From contig NZ_QVON01000009.1 in NCBI RefSeq assembly GCF_003426735.1, positions 1 to 64,000 on the forward strand: a stretch of DNA of 64,000 nt, in the 5' to 3' direction. Source of the DNA: Arenibacter sp. P308M17 (GTDB lineage Bacteria; Bacteroidota; Bacteroidia; Flavobacteriales; Flavobacteriaceae). The position numbers and the translations under genes were made by a program. Below, piece after piece: positions 17,248 to 26,733 of the stretch; the stretch's first letter is position 1, and each line of letters begins with the position of its first letter. Under the pieces are notes generated by a model that saw only the letters and a program-made list of their open reading frames with translations, did no database searches and had not been told where the DNA came from.

Positions 17248-17580
17248 TTTTTGTTGGAAGGTTTAATGTTGAGTAGAAAGTATAAATCTACCAATCCCAT
17301 TGCTTAGGCCTTAATCTTGATTAGGTGATGGACTAAATAGTTGTTTTAAGTCTTGCTCGATTAAATTGGATACGAAATATTTTCTTAATGTAAAGTTAAT
17401 TTAATTATTATCTCACCTCCAAATCTAGCTGATGTATATCAACTTAATTATCAATGATTTGGTCGAATAAACAATAATCTCTTAATAGAAATTAAAAAAT
17501 ATTATAATATTTATACTTAAATGAGTATATAATTGTATTTTGTTTAATACGTACCGAACTAAATAACCACTATACCGATC
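17248..17580. promoter_or_regulatory. Divergent promoter region of the NRPS locus
   Basis: 333 AT-rich bases between the two oppositely oriented operons. Towards the plus-strand gene a TATTTTGTTT stretch around 17538 could serve as the Bacteroidota -7 element (TAnnTTTG type); the match is weak. No coding region is seen. The paired palindromes at 17497-17529 lie on the side of the permease operon. Confidence 0.55.
17497..17529. promoter_or_regulatory. Two adjoining palindromes, candidate operator
   Basis: AAATATTATAATATTT (17497-17512) is a perfect 16-bp palindrome. It is immediately followed by TATACT-N6-AGTATA (17512-17529), a perfect inverted repeat with a 6-base spacer. The position, 52-84 bases upstream of the permease gene and overlapping the likely promoter, suits binding of a dimeric regulator, perhaps a metal sensor. 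The high AT content raises the chance of coincidence. Confidence 0.45.
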
Positions 17581-18855
17581 ATGAGAAATCTTACATTTTT
17601 TATAGCTTCAGTTTTCGTTTTTTTATTGCCATTAATTGGATTCGCCCATCAACCAAATCATAGTTTTATCTATTTGAGGGTATATGAAAACCAAAATGTA
17701 GAGGGTAGGTTTGAAATGGATGTCAAAGATTTAAACAAATATTTCGGACTGCAACTTAACGAAAGCCCCAAAGCGGAAGACCTTCGGCCTTATTTGAATC
17801 AGATGAAGGATTATTTGCTCAAAAACACGAGGTTTTCATCTGGGGATGATGAATATCAAATTGTTTTTACAGATGAAATAAGCATGATGTCCGTAGTTAA
17901 AACTTCATTTGCGCGTTTTCATTTTTATCTGGAGAATTCACAGGAACTTCCTGAGGAGATGGAGGTCACCTATACGGTTCTTTTTGATGAGAATCCGGAT
18001 CATATTAATATGTTGGCTTTCGAATACAACTGGAAAGCTGGTTTGATCAATAATGAATCAATAATAGCTCTCGATTTTACTTTGGGAAACGAAACCAAAA
18101 TTTTATCCATGACCGATTCTTCCATTTGGAACGGGTTTGTGGCGATGGTTAAACAGGGGGTATGGCATATATGGATAGGTTTGGACCATATCCTTTTTTT
18201 ATTGGCACTTATTCTTCCATCAGTTGTTCGGCGTAAAAAGAAATTGGTAGAGGTTGAACCCGGGAAGACCGAATCCAAATATTATATATGGGGATGGGAA
18301 CCGGTACTGAAATTTAAACCAGCCTTTATCTACATCATAAAAGTGATAACTTTTTTCACCATAGCACATACCATAACTTTAACATTGGCTTCCTTGGAAA
18401 TCGTTAGTTTGCCTTCCCGAGTTGTAGAGTCCATTATTGCCTTATCTATTGGTCTTGCGGCCTATCATAATATCACCCCTATATTTAAGGGCAAAGATTG
18501 GATAATTGCTTTTGTATTTGGTCTGTTCCACGGTTTTGGATTTGCCAGTGTGCTTGGTGACCTGGGAATAAAAGGAGAGTTTCTAACTTTAACCTTGTTT
18601 GGTTTTAATTTAGGTGTGGAAATAGGACAGGTCGCTATTATTGCGCTTATATTTCCAATTCTGTATTTCATACGTAAAATTAAGTTCTACCCTCATTTTC
18701 TTGTTTATCTATCCGTACTGCTTATCATTATTTCGTTATACTGGTTCGTGGAACGGGCCTTTGATTATGACATGGCATTGGATGAAAAGATTAGAAGATT
18801 TGGGGGAGACATACTTAGGGCGCTTGGACTCAGGGAGGACTATTATAAATCTTAA
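17581..18855 (+). CDS. HupE/UreJ-family membrane protein (putative metal permease)
   Basis: 424 residues. A signal peptide (1-22, ending FAHQ), an extracytoplasmic domain of about 160 residues, then a membrane part with about seven helices. The family signatures are GVWHIWIGLDHILF (193-206), IAHTITL (His263) and FGLFHGFGFAS (313-323); HupE/UreJ proteins are linked to nickel or cobalt uptake, and the histidines lie in helices. This long form with an N-terminal secreted domain is the HupE/UreJ_2 type. It is the first gene of the plus-strand operon, 27 bases before the C-A-T-E NRPS. With the TonB receptor on the other strand it would give an outer-membrane plus inner-membrane import route. The transported metal is not known. 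Confidence 0.85.
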   Translation: MRNLTFFIASVFVFLLPLIGFAHQPNHSFIYLRVYENQNVEGRFEMDVKDLNKYFGLQLNESPKAEDLRPYLNQMKDYLLKNTRFSSGDDEYQIVFTDEISMMSVVKTSFARFHFYLENSQELPEEMEVTYTVLFDENPDHINMLAFEYNWKAGLINNESIIALDFTLGNETKILSMTDSSIWNGFVAMVKQGVWHIWIGLDHILFLLALILPSVVRRKKKLVEVEPGKTESKYYIWGWEPVLKFKPAFIYIIKVITFFTIAHTITLTLASLEIVSLPSRVVESIIALSIGLAAYHNITPIFKGKDWIIAFVFGLFHGFGFASVLGDLGIKGEFLTLTLFGFNLGVEIGQVAIIALIFPILYFIRKIKFYPHFLVYLSVLLIIISLYWFVERAFDYDMALDEKIRRFGGDILRALGLREDYYKS

Positions 18856-18882
18856 TTTCATAAATTAAAAGGAAAAAGTTCT

Positions 18883-21800
18883 ATGTCAATTTTAAGTAGA
18901 TGGAAAAACAAGGATAAAGGGGAATTGACCAAAGACACAATAGGAAAAGCGCCTAATGGGGCAACTATTCCTCTTACGGGTGGTCAACAAAGACTTTTTT
19001 TTCTAGAATCGTTATATCCCAAAAATCCTGTTTACAATTCTTCTGAAATTTATAGGTTCAGGGGCAAACTCGTAAAAGAAGATTTGCTGAAAAGTCTACA
19101 GGCCATATTTGACCTGAACGATGTTTTTAGGTGTTCTTTCCATATTAGGGAAGGAATTCCTTTTCAAAAGGTATGGGATACGGTTACCCTGGATTTGGTG
19201 CATTATGATATAAGCGATGTTATGGCCGCAGAGAAAGATACGCGACTAGCGGAAATTATGTCCGGCGATGCGCTGAAACCTTTCGATCTACAAAGACCGC
19301 CCCTGATACGGACTACCCTTATTAAGTTAGATTTTAACACACATATTTTATTCATTACCATGCACCATATTATTGTGGATAAATGGTCTATGGGTATATT
19401 TCGTGCACAACTTGCCAAATATTACATAAATCCGCCTACAACCTATGAAATTAAGGATATTCGATCAAGAATTCAGTTTGCGGATTACGCCTATTGGGAA
19501 CAGGGTAGAGGTGTAGATAGGAATCAATTGGAGTATTGGAAAAATAAACTTTCTGGAAATATTCCCAAGCTTGAGCTACCGACCGACTACCCTCATCCCG
19601 CGCATCCTTCCTTTAAGGGAGATTCCAATGTTCAGATTTTATCAAAATCCTTGTCCAGCAAAATTCTTGAACTATCCAAAGAAGTGGAATGTACTCCTTT
19701 TATTTTATTGTTGTCCGCTTACTATGTTTTATTGTTTCGATACAGTCGTCAAAATGATATAGTTATTGGTTCTCCCATTTCTATCCGTAATTCAAAAGTA
19801 CTACAAAATGTTATCGGTTTTTTTGATGAAACGATTGTGTTGAGAACAGATTTTTTATCTTCTATTTCATTTATTGAATTGGTAAAGCGCGTTCGCCAAA
19901 CCGTTTATGAGGCTTTTAGCAATAAAGACATTGCATTTGATGTCTTGGTCAAAGAACTGAAGCCTGATAGGGTAGCAGGAATTAACCCTTTCTTGCGAAC
20001 AATGTTCATTTATCATGATGTTCCTCCAATGCCATTTTTTGGTCAAGATTTGGATCTGTCATATGATTTCTATAATACCGGGGTCTCGAAATTTGATTTA
20101 ACACTCTACGTTGCAAATGAAAAGGGACAGCTTTTGTCAGAATTTGAATATTCAACGGATTTGTTCGATAAAGCTTCCATTGAACAATTTCAGGAACATT
20201 TTAGGTTATTGCTAATAGGGGTTACGGACAATCCTGGGATAGAGATTGCCGCCATTCCCATGATGACGGTAAAGGAGCAGGATATTCTTTTACCAAAAAA
20301 GGCAACTTACCTTGGGCCGTATGATTCTTATAAAGGCATTCATGAAATTATACGCCAAACCGCTTTGGATAGGAAGGATGCTGTAGCGCTGATTTATGGG
20401 CAGGAACAAATGACATATGGAGAACTTGATGATTTATCGGATACCATAGCCCAACATATACTCTCTTTTACGAAAAATACCAATAACAGTATTGTTGGAT
20501 TATGTTTGGAACGATCTACAATTTTAATTGCCGGTTTAATTGGTATTTTGAAGGCTGGATGTGCTTATTTGCCCATAGACCCGGATTACCCGTTAAACCG
20601 AATTTCTTTTATGTTGGAGGATTCCAAAGTTCAATTCGTGCTTACAGATGGGGATTTGTTGTCCAAACTTGAATCCTATAAGGGTACACAACTTCTTATA
20701 AGAAATATCATTGATTCAGGGGTGTCCACTCCCATTGCCTTTCCAGATGTAAACGGCAATGATTTGGCGTATGTTATTTATACATCCGGTAGTTCTGGTA
20801 AGCCTAAAGGTGTACCCATTACCCATTCCAATATCATAAATTCTACGGAAGGACGCCTTTTGTTTTATCCGGAAAACCCATCAGCATTTTTATTAATGTC
20901 CTCAGTGGCTTTTGATAGCTCCAAGGCTGGAATTTTTTGGACACTATGTACCGGGGGTACTCTGGTAATATCCGAGAAGAGATTGGAACAGGATGTAGCC
21001 AAAATAAATGACATTATTTACTCCAATAACATCAGTCACACACTGATGTTGCCTTCCCTTTATAAAGTTATGTTGGATTACAGTGATTTGTCCAAGTTGG
21101 AATCCCTGACTACCGTAATGGTTGCCGGGGAGGCTTGTTCCAATGTCTTATGCCAAAACCACTTTAACAAGTTGCCCAATACAGGTCTCTATAATGAATA
21201 TGGGCCTACTGAAGCATCGGTTTGGTGCATGGCCTATAAGATAACGAATGAAAATTTAGGGAACATGATCCCCATAGGAAGTGCAGTCGCAAATGCCGAA
21301 ATATACCTTCTTGACCCCAATCTAAATTTGGTTCCTTTTGGAGCGGTCGGGGAAATTTATATAGGCGGCCCTGGTCTGGCCAATACTTATCTGAACAGAC
21401 CAGACTTAACGAATATGGCGTATATAAATAACCCATTTTCTGATACTATTGGAAGTAAATTATACAAAACCGGGGATTTGGGAAGGTATAGGAAAGATGG
21501 TGAGATGCTATTCTTGGGAAGGACCGACCAGCAGGTTAAGATTCGTGGATTCCGGGTGGAATTAAGTGAAATTGAAGAGGTAATACTAGAGGACCCCTTG
21601 GTTGACCAGGTTTTGGTTATAGTGGCCGAATCGGAAATACAGGAAAGTTCGGGCCCTGCTGAAAATTCCAATTATTTAATTGCATATGTGGAATATAAAG
21701 GAATTCTTGATCAAGAAAAGTTCAAAGAACAATTGACAAAAAGTTTACCCAATTACATGGTTCCTTCCAAAATAATCGCAATTGACAATTTTCCTCTTTT

Positions 21801-23532
21801 ACCAAATGGAAAAATTGATAAAAATAGTTTGCCTAAACCCAAAAAAGATGGGAACAAGGCGTTGTCAGCCCATTTTCAAGGTCCTAGAAATGAATTGGAA
21901 ATTGCGCTGGCAGAGATTTGGCAAGAAGTATTGCATAGGGCACCAATTGGTGTGTACGACAATTTCTTTGAAATTGGCGGGGATTCCATATTGAGTATTC
22001 AAATTGTGGCCAAGGCAAGAAGCAAAAACATATTGTTGAGGCCCAATCAAATATTTGAGAACCAAACCATAGCAGATCTTGCGCTCTTTGCCAATTTTTC
22101 TACACTGAATGTAGCTGTAGCGCAAAGTATAGAAGGAGATGTTTGTTTGACCCCCATTCAACATTGGTTTTTAAGTACGCACCACAATGCACCACATTAT
22201 TGGAATCAAATAGTCCGTTTGTTGAATGTGGGAAAACCGGATAGGGCTATCATTCAATCGGTAATTGAAGAATTGGTTTGTTATCACGATGCACTCCGGC
22301 TTAAGTTTGTAAAGACAGATTCTTGGAAAGCCGTAATAGATCCCAAGGATGGAAAAAAAGTTTTTTATTTGGAGGATGTAAGCGCTATTGGGGATAGCGT
22401 TGAACAGAATAAACAAATCCAAGAATTTTTATATACTATTCAAGAGTCTACCAAATTGTCCGATGGACAACTTTTTAAATGCATTTATTTCAATTGTGGT
22501 GAAACTCAGGGGGATCAAGTGTATCTAATAGCCCACCATTTGGTTATAGATGTAGTTTCATGGAATATTCTATTTAATGATATTAATGTTGCCATCAACC
22601 AGATAATTAACAATAAACCAATATTATTTAGTGGTAAGACAGCATCGGTTAAGCAATGGGGAGCATATCTAAAAGAACTTTCCAAATCCCAACACCTTTT
22701 GGAAGAACTTTCATTTTGGAAGTCCCAGAAGAACGATATACAAATGTTTCCCTCAGATTTTGTTTGTGAAAAGAATAGTTACGAAGAGAGTACAATAGAA
22801 ATATATCAAGCATCGCTCGGAGCGGAGGACACTCTTAAACTGCTGCAAGATGCCAATTGGGTCTATAACACAAAGATTGAAGAATTGTTGGTAACCGCAC
22901 TTCTTTCCGTTCTACATAAATGGAGCCTCTTGGATAGGATTTGTCTTGGAATGGAAAAACACGGTCGGAGTGCTGAAATTTTGGATTTGGACGTATCGGG
23001 CACTATTGGTTGGTTTACCTCGTATTTTCCGGTTGCATTGAATGTAATGAAGCATGGGGATTTGGGGAATCAGATTAAATTCGTAAAAGAGCAACTTAGA
23101 AAGGTTCCGAATAACGGTATTGGTTATGGAATACTAAAATATCTTAGCCAAGAACAAATTGATACTGAGGAACTTGATCAAAGACCTCAGGTGATATTCA
23201 ACTATCTTGGCAATCGAATGGTTAACGGAAACTCTACGGATATTGGGTTTGATTTGTTGTGGAAAGGAAGTCGGGATCCCAAAAGTGAACGAAGTTATGG
23301 TTTGGAGATCAACTCATATATCCTAAATGGGCAATTGTACTCAAACTGGAGTTACTGTAGGGATTTATACAAGGCAACGACCATTGAAAGATTGGTTTCC
23401 GAATTTAATACCGTTCTGCATCAAATAATTTTGCACTGTAAAGACAAGGAAATTCAGGAGTATACGCCTTCGGATTTTCCTGAATCCGGTATGGGTCAAG
23501 ACGATTTGGACATCCTTTTGGGGAATTTATAA
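18883..23532 (+). CDS. Nonribosomal peptide synthetase, C-A-T-E module
   Basis: 1549 residues. Condensation about 28-460 (HHIIVDKWS, 161-169). Adenylation about 485-990, with YTSGSSGKPKG (633-643), FDSSKAGI (677-684), NEYGPTE (771-777), YKTGDL (861-866), QVKIRGFRVEL (884-894) and NGKIDKNSLP (975-984). Carrier about 1003-1075 (GGDSI, Ser1035). Epimerisation about 1085-1525, recognised by HHLVIDVVSW (1218-1227), KHGRS (1359-1363), GWFTSYFPV (1376-1384) and FNYLGNR (1439-1445). The module should add one residue and turn it to the D form. Pocket residues aligned by eye are D-S-A-M-M-A-E-V-W, for which I have no confident substrate. It is 27 bases after the permease gene and 6 bases before the next NRPS gene. 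Confidence 0.93.
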   Translation: MSILSRWKNKDKGELTKDTIGKAPNGATIPLTGGQQRLFFLESLYPKNPVYNSSEIYRFRGKLVKEDLLKSLQAIFDLNDVFRCSFHIREGIPFQKVWDTVTLDLVHYDISDVMAAEKDTRLAEIMSGDALKPFDLQRPPLIRTTLIKLDFNTHILFITMHHIIVDKWSMGIFRAQLAKYYINPPTTYEIKDIRSRIQFADYAYWEQGRGVDRNQLEYWKNKLSGNIPKLELPTDYPHPAHPSFKGDSNVQILSKSLSSKILELSKEVECTPFILLLSAYYVLLFRYSRQNDIVIGSPISIRNSKVLQNVIGFFDETIVLRTDFLSSISFIELVKRVRQTVYEAFSNKDIAFDVLVKELKPDRVAGINPFLRTMFIYHDVPPMPFFGQDLDLSYDFYNTGVSKFDLTLYVANEKGQLLSEFEYSTDLFDKASIEQFQEHFRLLLIGVTDNPGIEIAAIPMMTVKEQDILLPKKATYLGPYDSYKGIHEIIRQTALDRKDAVALIYGQEQMTYGELDDLSDTIAQHILSFTKNTNNSIVGLCLERSTILIAGLIGILKAGCAYLPIDPDYPLNRISFMLEDSKVQFVLTDGDLLSKLESYKGTQLLIRNIIDSGVSTPIAFPDVNGNDLAYVIYTSGSSGKPKGVPITHSNIINSTEGRLLFYPENPSAFLLMSSVAFDSSKAGIFWTLCTGGTLVISEKRLEQDVAKINDIIYSNNISHTLMLPSLYKVMLDYSDLSKLESLTTVMVAGEACSNVLCQNHFNKLPNTGLYNEYGPTEASVWCMAYKITNENLGNMIPIGSAVANAEIYLLDPNLNLVPFGAVGEIYIGGPGLANTYLNRPDLTNMAYINNPFSDTIGSKLYKTGDLGRYRKDGEMLFLGRTDQQVKIRGFRVELSEIEEVILEDPLVDQVLVIVAESEIQESSGPAENSNYLIAYVEYKGILDQEKFKEQLTKSLPNYMVPSKIIAIDNFPLLPNGKIDKNSLPKPKKDGNKALSAHFQGPRNELEIALAEIWQEVLHRAPIGVYDNFFEIGGDSILSIQIVAKARSKNILLRPNQIFENQTIADLALFANFSTLNVAVAQSIEGDVCLTPIQHWFLSTHHNAPHYWNQIVRLLNVGKPDRAIIQSVIEELVCYHDALRLKFVKTDSWKAVIDPKDGKKVFYLEDVSAIGDSVEQNKQIQEFLYTIQESTKLSDGQLFKCIYFNCGETQGDQVYLIAHHLVIDVVSWNILFNDINVAINQIINNKPILFSGKTASVKQWGAYLKELSKSQHLLEELSFWKSQKNDIQMFPSDFVCEKNSYEESTIEIYQASLGAEDTLKLLQDANWVYNTKIEELLVTALLSVLHKWSLLDRICLGMEKHGRSAEILDLDVSGTIGWFTSYFPVALNVMKHGDLGNQIKFVKEQLRKVPNNGIGYGILKYLSQEQIDTEELDQRPQVIFNYLGNRMVNGNSTDIGFDLLWKGSRDPKSERSYGLEINSYILNGQLYSNWSYCRDLYKATTIERLVSEFNTVLHQIILHCKDKEIQEYTPSDFPESGMGQDDLDILLGNL

Positions 23533-23538
23533 CCGGAT

Positions 23539-25944
23539 ATGGATAAAGAAAAAAAAACAAATATTGAAGCTATTTTACCCCTGACGGAATTACAGCAAGG
23601 AATGCTCGTCCATCATCTTTTCAATCCATTGCACGATGAAGGTTTTTTACATGTAGGCTTTAGATTGAAAGGGTCATTAAATACCCATTTTTTCAAGAAG
23701 GCATGGGAGCTTTCCATTAAAAGACATCAGGTTTTGAGATCATCGGTGCATTGGGAAAATATCCGTACGCCAGTACAGTTGATACGAGGAACAAGTGAAC
23801 CCAACTGGACCATTTTGGATTGGACTCACCTCAGTTTAGCTGAGCAAGACATAAGGCTTGAGGCTTTAAAGTCGGACCAAAAAGGATCGGGCTTGGATTT
23901 CAAACAAAATCCATTGCTTAATTTTTATCTTATCAAAATGGGCCAAGCGGAGTTTTTTTTTCTTTGGCCATGCCATCACCTTCTATTGGATGGTTGGTCT
24001 AGCAGTATCATTGTAAAGGACCTATGCGCCTTTTATGAAGGATTATGTAAAGGCACCGATAGGGAATTGGAAACACTCCCGTCTCTTAAAACCTATTACG
24101 CCTGGCTCAAAAACAAAGAACGGAATGGAGCAGCATCCTTTTGGTCCAATTATTTTGCCGGCTATTCCAAATCCCATCTTTTTATTAGGGCCAATGCCCC
24201 TATTAGGTCAGATGGGAGCATCATGGAGTGCATATCTTTATCGGTAGCTGAATCAAAAAAAATCACAGAAAAGGCAAGAGCTAATTTGGTAAGTGTCAAT
24301 ACAATGATTCAAGGGGCATGGAGTTTACTTTTGAGTGCCTATTTCAATGCGGACAATGTCGTATTTGGAACTACGGTGTCCGGTCGTTCAAACGATTTCC
24401 CCAATATGGACCTTCTTGCCGGAATGTTTATGAATATCTTACCTGTAAGTAGTATAATTGTTAAGCAGTGTTCCTTAATAGAATGGTTGCAATCGTTTCA
24501 AAAACGACAGCTGGTATGCCTGCAATATGAGGAAACTGCCTTCACGGAAATTTTGTCCCAAGTTAGTAATACCAAAGGGGGTATAAGGTTCGACAGCCTG
24601 TTGGTTTTCGAAAACTTTCCATGGAAGGACCTCAAATGTGGTGATGTTGAAATTAATGACTATGGAAGCGGAGTTACTTCCAATTATCCAATAACCTTAA
24701 TTATTGTGCCCGGTACACAAATGGAATTTAAGTTTATATTCAATGCCGATGAATTAAATGAGGGAACTAAAAAATGGATTATGGATAATTGGGAGCGTGT
24801 TTTAAAACTCATATTATCCGATGGGGTAACGCAGGTCGGTGAAGTTTTGGATGGGGTTGGGGTTTTTCTTCACGATGATTCCGAGCAAAAAAAAAGTAAG
24901 GCTCTTAAAATTGAAGCTTTGTGCGTTGATTATATTGCCCCAAGAAATGAGATTGAAGAACAGCTGGTCAATATATGGAAAAATCTTTTGGGATTGGACA
25001 AAGTTGGGGTAACGGACAATTATTTTGAACTTGGTGGTAAATCCATAATGGCCGTTCAGATGTTTGTATTGATCGAGAGCAAATTGGGAGCAAAATTGCC
25101 CCTGACAACCCTTCTTTTTAGCCCTACAATAGAACAAATAGCGGAGTTGCTTGCCAAAAATATTAAATCGGAATTACCGAATAGAAAGTTTATTGTTCCA
25201 CTTAGGACAACCGGAAGTGAAAAACCTCTTTTTTGTGTGCATGGAGGTGAGGGCCATGTATTATTTTATAAACTGCTCCCTAAATATTTGAAAGAAAATA
25301 GGCCTGTTTATCTGCTGCAACCAAGAGGAATTGATGGAGAGGGCACAATGCATGCTAGTATAGAGGCAATGAGCAAGGATTATCTGTCCGAAATGTTGGA
25401 GATAATAGACGATGGTACGTACAATATTATGTTTTTTTGCTATAGTGCCCTTGCTATTGAAATGGCTTTGCTTCTTCAAGGAATGGGCAAACGGGCAAAC
25501 CTTATAATTGTGGACAGTACGGCACAGTCTCCAGCCAAAATAGACCAACCAAGTTTAAGGCCAAGACTTAAAAATTACTTTTTGAAAATACGGTATGCTC
25601 CAATAATGACTTTGAAAAGTTCCATAGTATACAGATATAGGCAATTATTGGAACCTACCTATATTACTTTTACCCAGGATAAGTCTACTATTGCCCTTAC
25701 TAAAATCCGGAAACATTTGGATTATGTGCATGAACAGTATATATGGAAAAAAATTGATAGTCCAATTACCCTTGTTTTAACTGAAAAAGAACCCATAGGA
25801 AGCAGGGAAGAAAAAATACGATTATGGGAATACTGGACCAATTCGAAGGTGAAAGTATATTACAATACAGGAAACCATTTAAATCTTTTTGAAGAACCTC
25901 ATGTACGTTTATTGGCTAAAACAGTTGATGAAGCATGTGCGTGA
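23539..25944 (+). CDS. Terminal nonribosomal peptide synthetase C-T-TE without an adenylation domain
   Basis: 801 residues. Condensation about 10-440 (HHLLLDGWS, 146-154; LLAGMFMN, 292-299), expected to accept a D-residue donor from the epimerising module. Carrier about 465-540 (LGGKSI, Ser502). Thioesterase about 550-800, of the type I alpha/beta-hydrolase kind (FCVHGGEGH near 565, IIVDST with Asp659, GNHLNLFEEPHV with His780). There is no adenylation domain, so this carrier must be loaded in trans. The nucleophile elbow reads CYSAL (634-638) instead of the usual G-x-S-x-G: both glycines are replaced but the serine is kept. It releases the product, either by hydrolysis or cyclisation. The gene starts 6 bases after the preceding NRPS and ends 33 bases before the phosphopantetheinyl transferase. 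Confidence 0.9.
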   Translation: MDKEKKTNIEAILPLTELQQGMLVHHLFNPLHDEGFLHVGFRLKGSLNTHFFKKAWELSIKRHQVLRSSVHWENIRTPVQLIRGTSEPNWTILDWTHLSLAEQDIRLEALKSDQKGSGLDFKQNPLLNFYLIKMGQAEFFFLWPCHHLLLDGWSSSIIVKDLCAFYEGLCKGTDRELETLPSLKTYYAWLKNKERNGAASFWSNYFAGYSKSHLFIRANAPIRSDGSIMECISLSVAESKKITEKARANLVSVNTMIQGAWSLLLSAYFNADNVVFGTTVSGRSNDFPNMDLLAGMFMNILPVSSIIVKQCSLIEWLQSFQKRQLVCLQYEETAFTEILSQVSNTKGGIRFDSLLVFENFPWKDLKCGDVEINDYGSGVTSNYPITLIIVPGTQMEFKFIFNADELNEGTKKWIMDNWERVLKLILSDGVTQVGEVLDGVGVFLHDDSEQKKSKALKIEALCVDYIAPRNEIEEQLVNIWKNLLGLDKVGVTDNYFELGGKSIMAVQMFVLIESKLGAKLPLTTLLFSPTIEQIAELLAKNIKSELPNRKFIVPLRTTGSEKPLFCVHGGEGHVLFYKLLPKYLKENRPVYLLQPRGIDGEGTMHASIEAMSKDYLSEMLEIIDDGTYNIMFFCYSALAIEMALLLQGMGKRANLIIVDSTAQSPAKIDQPSLRPRLKNYFLKIRYAPIMTLKSSIVYRYRQLLEPTYITFTQDKSTIALTKIRKHLDYVHEQYIWKKIDSPITLVLTEKEPIGSREEKIRLWEYWTNSKVKVYYNTGNHLNLFEEPHVRLLAKTVDEACA

Positions 25945-25977
25945 ACACGCGTAGTATTGTAAATAATAACTAATAGA

Positions 25978-26715
25978 ATGGGTGCTGAGCTGGCTAATTA
26001 TTACAATTTGGAAAAAGAAACCCTTCATTTATGGTTTGTAGATGTAGGGGCCAAGTTGGCTAACCGTTATTATAACCTTCTATGTGAAAATGAAAAAATT
26101 AGGGCAGGCAAGTATAGGTTTGCCCATGATCAATACATTTTTATAACGGCCAGGGCGGTTTTGAGAATATTATCTGGACATTATTTACAAAAAGATCCTA
26201 CACAAATTAGGTTTAAGTATGGAGCGTATGGCAAACCTTACTTTAAGGAAGAAAATGGTTTGCTTTTCAACATCTCCCATTCGGGTGGCAAGGCTATAAT
26301 AGGTTTTGGTAAGGTTATGGAAATGGGGGTGGATATTGAAAAGATCAAGGACGATTTTGATGTAGTCGATATTGCGGGTAAGTTTTTTTCACAAAGTGAA
26401 ATTAAATCGCTAAAAGAAATTGCCAAGGAAACGCAGAACAGGGCATTTTTTCGCTGTTGGACCAGAAAGGAATCGTTTATAAAGGCTAAGGGCGACGGTC
26501 TTTCCCTGCCCTTGGATTCCTTTTCTGTTACGCTTGATGACGATAGAGAGGCTAGACTTATTGAAACAAAATGGAATCCCTGTGAAAAGGACAGTTGGAG
26601 AATATTTTCTTTTGTACCATATGATAATTACATAGGTGCAGTTTCGGTTCGGGGAAACGTTCAAAATATTAAATATCGGAATTGGAACGAGGTTAGTGAA
26701 CGGCATAATTTTTAG
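25978..26715 (+). CDS. Sfp-type 4'-phosphopantetheinyl transferase
   Basis: 245 residues, the usual length of the Sfp/Gsp group. It transfers phosphopantetheine from coenzyme A to the serine of carrier domains. Motifs: GKP (85-87), FNISHS (97-102), GVDIE with the magnesium ligands (117-121) and WTRKESFIKA (161-170). As the last gene of the plus-strand operon it most likely activates the three NRPS carrier domains and the free carrier protein of this locus. The next gene is convergent, 18 bases away, with no clear terminator between them. Confidence 0.92.
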   Translation: MGAELANYYNLEKETLHLWFVDVGAKLANRYYNLLCENEKIRAGKYRFAHDQYIFITARAVLRILSGHYLQKDPTQIRFKYGAYGKPYFKEENGLLFNISHSGGKAIIGFGKVMEMGVDIEKIKDDFDVVDIAGKFFSQSEIKSLKEIAKETQNRAFFRCWTRKESFIKAKGDGLSLPLDSFSVTLDDDREARLIETKWNPCEKDSWRIFSFVPYDNYIGAVSVRGNVQNIKYRNWNEVSERHNF

Positions 26716-26733
26716 CTAGGAATAAATGGTTCG

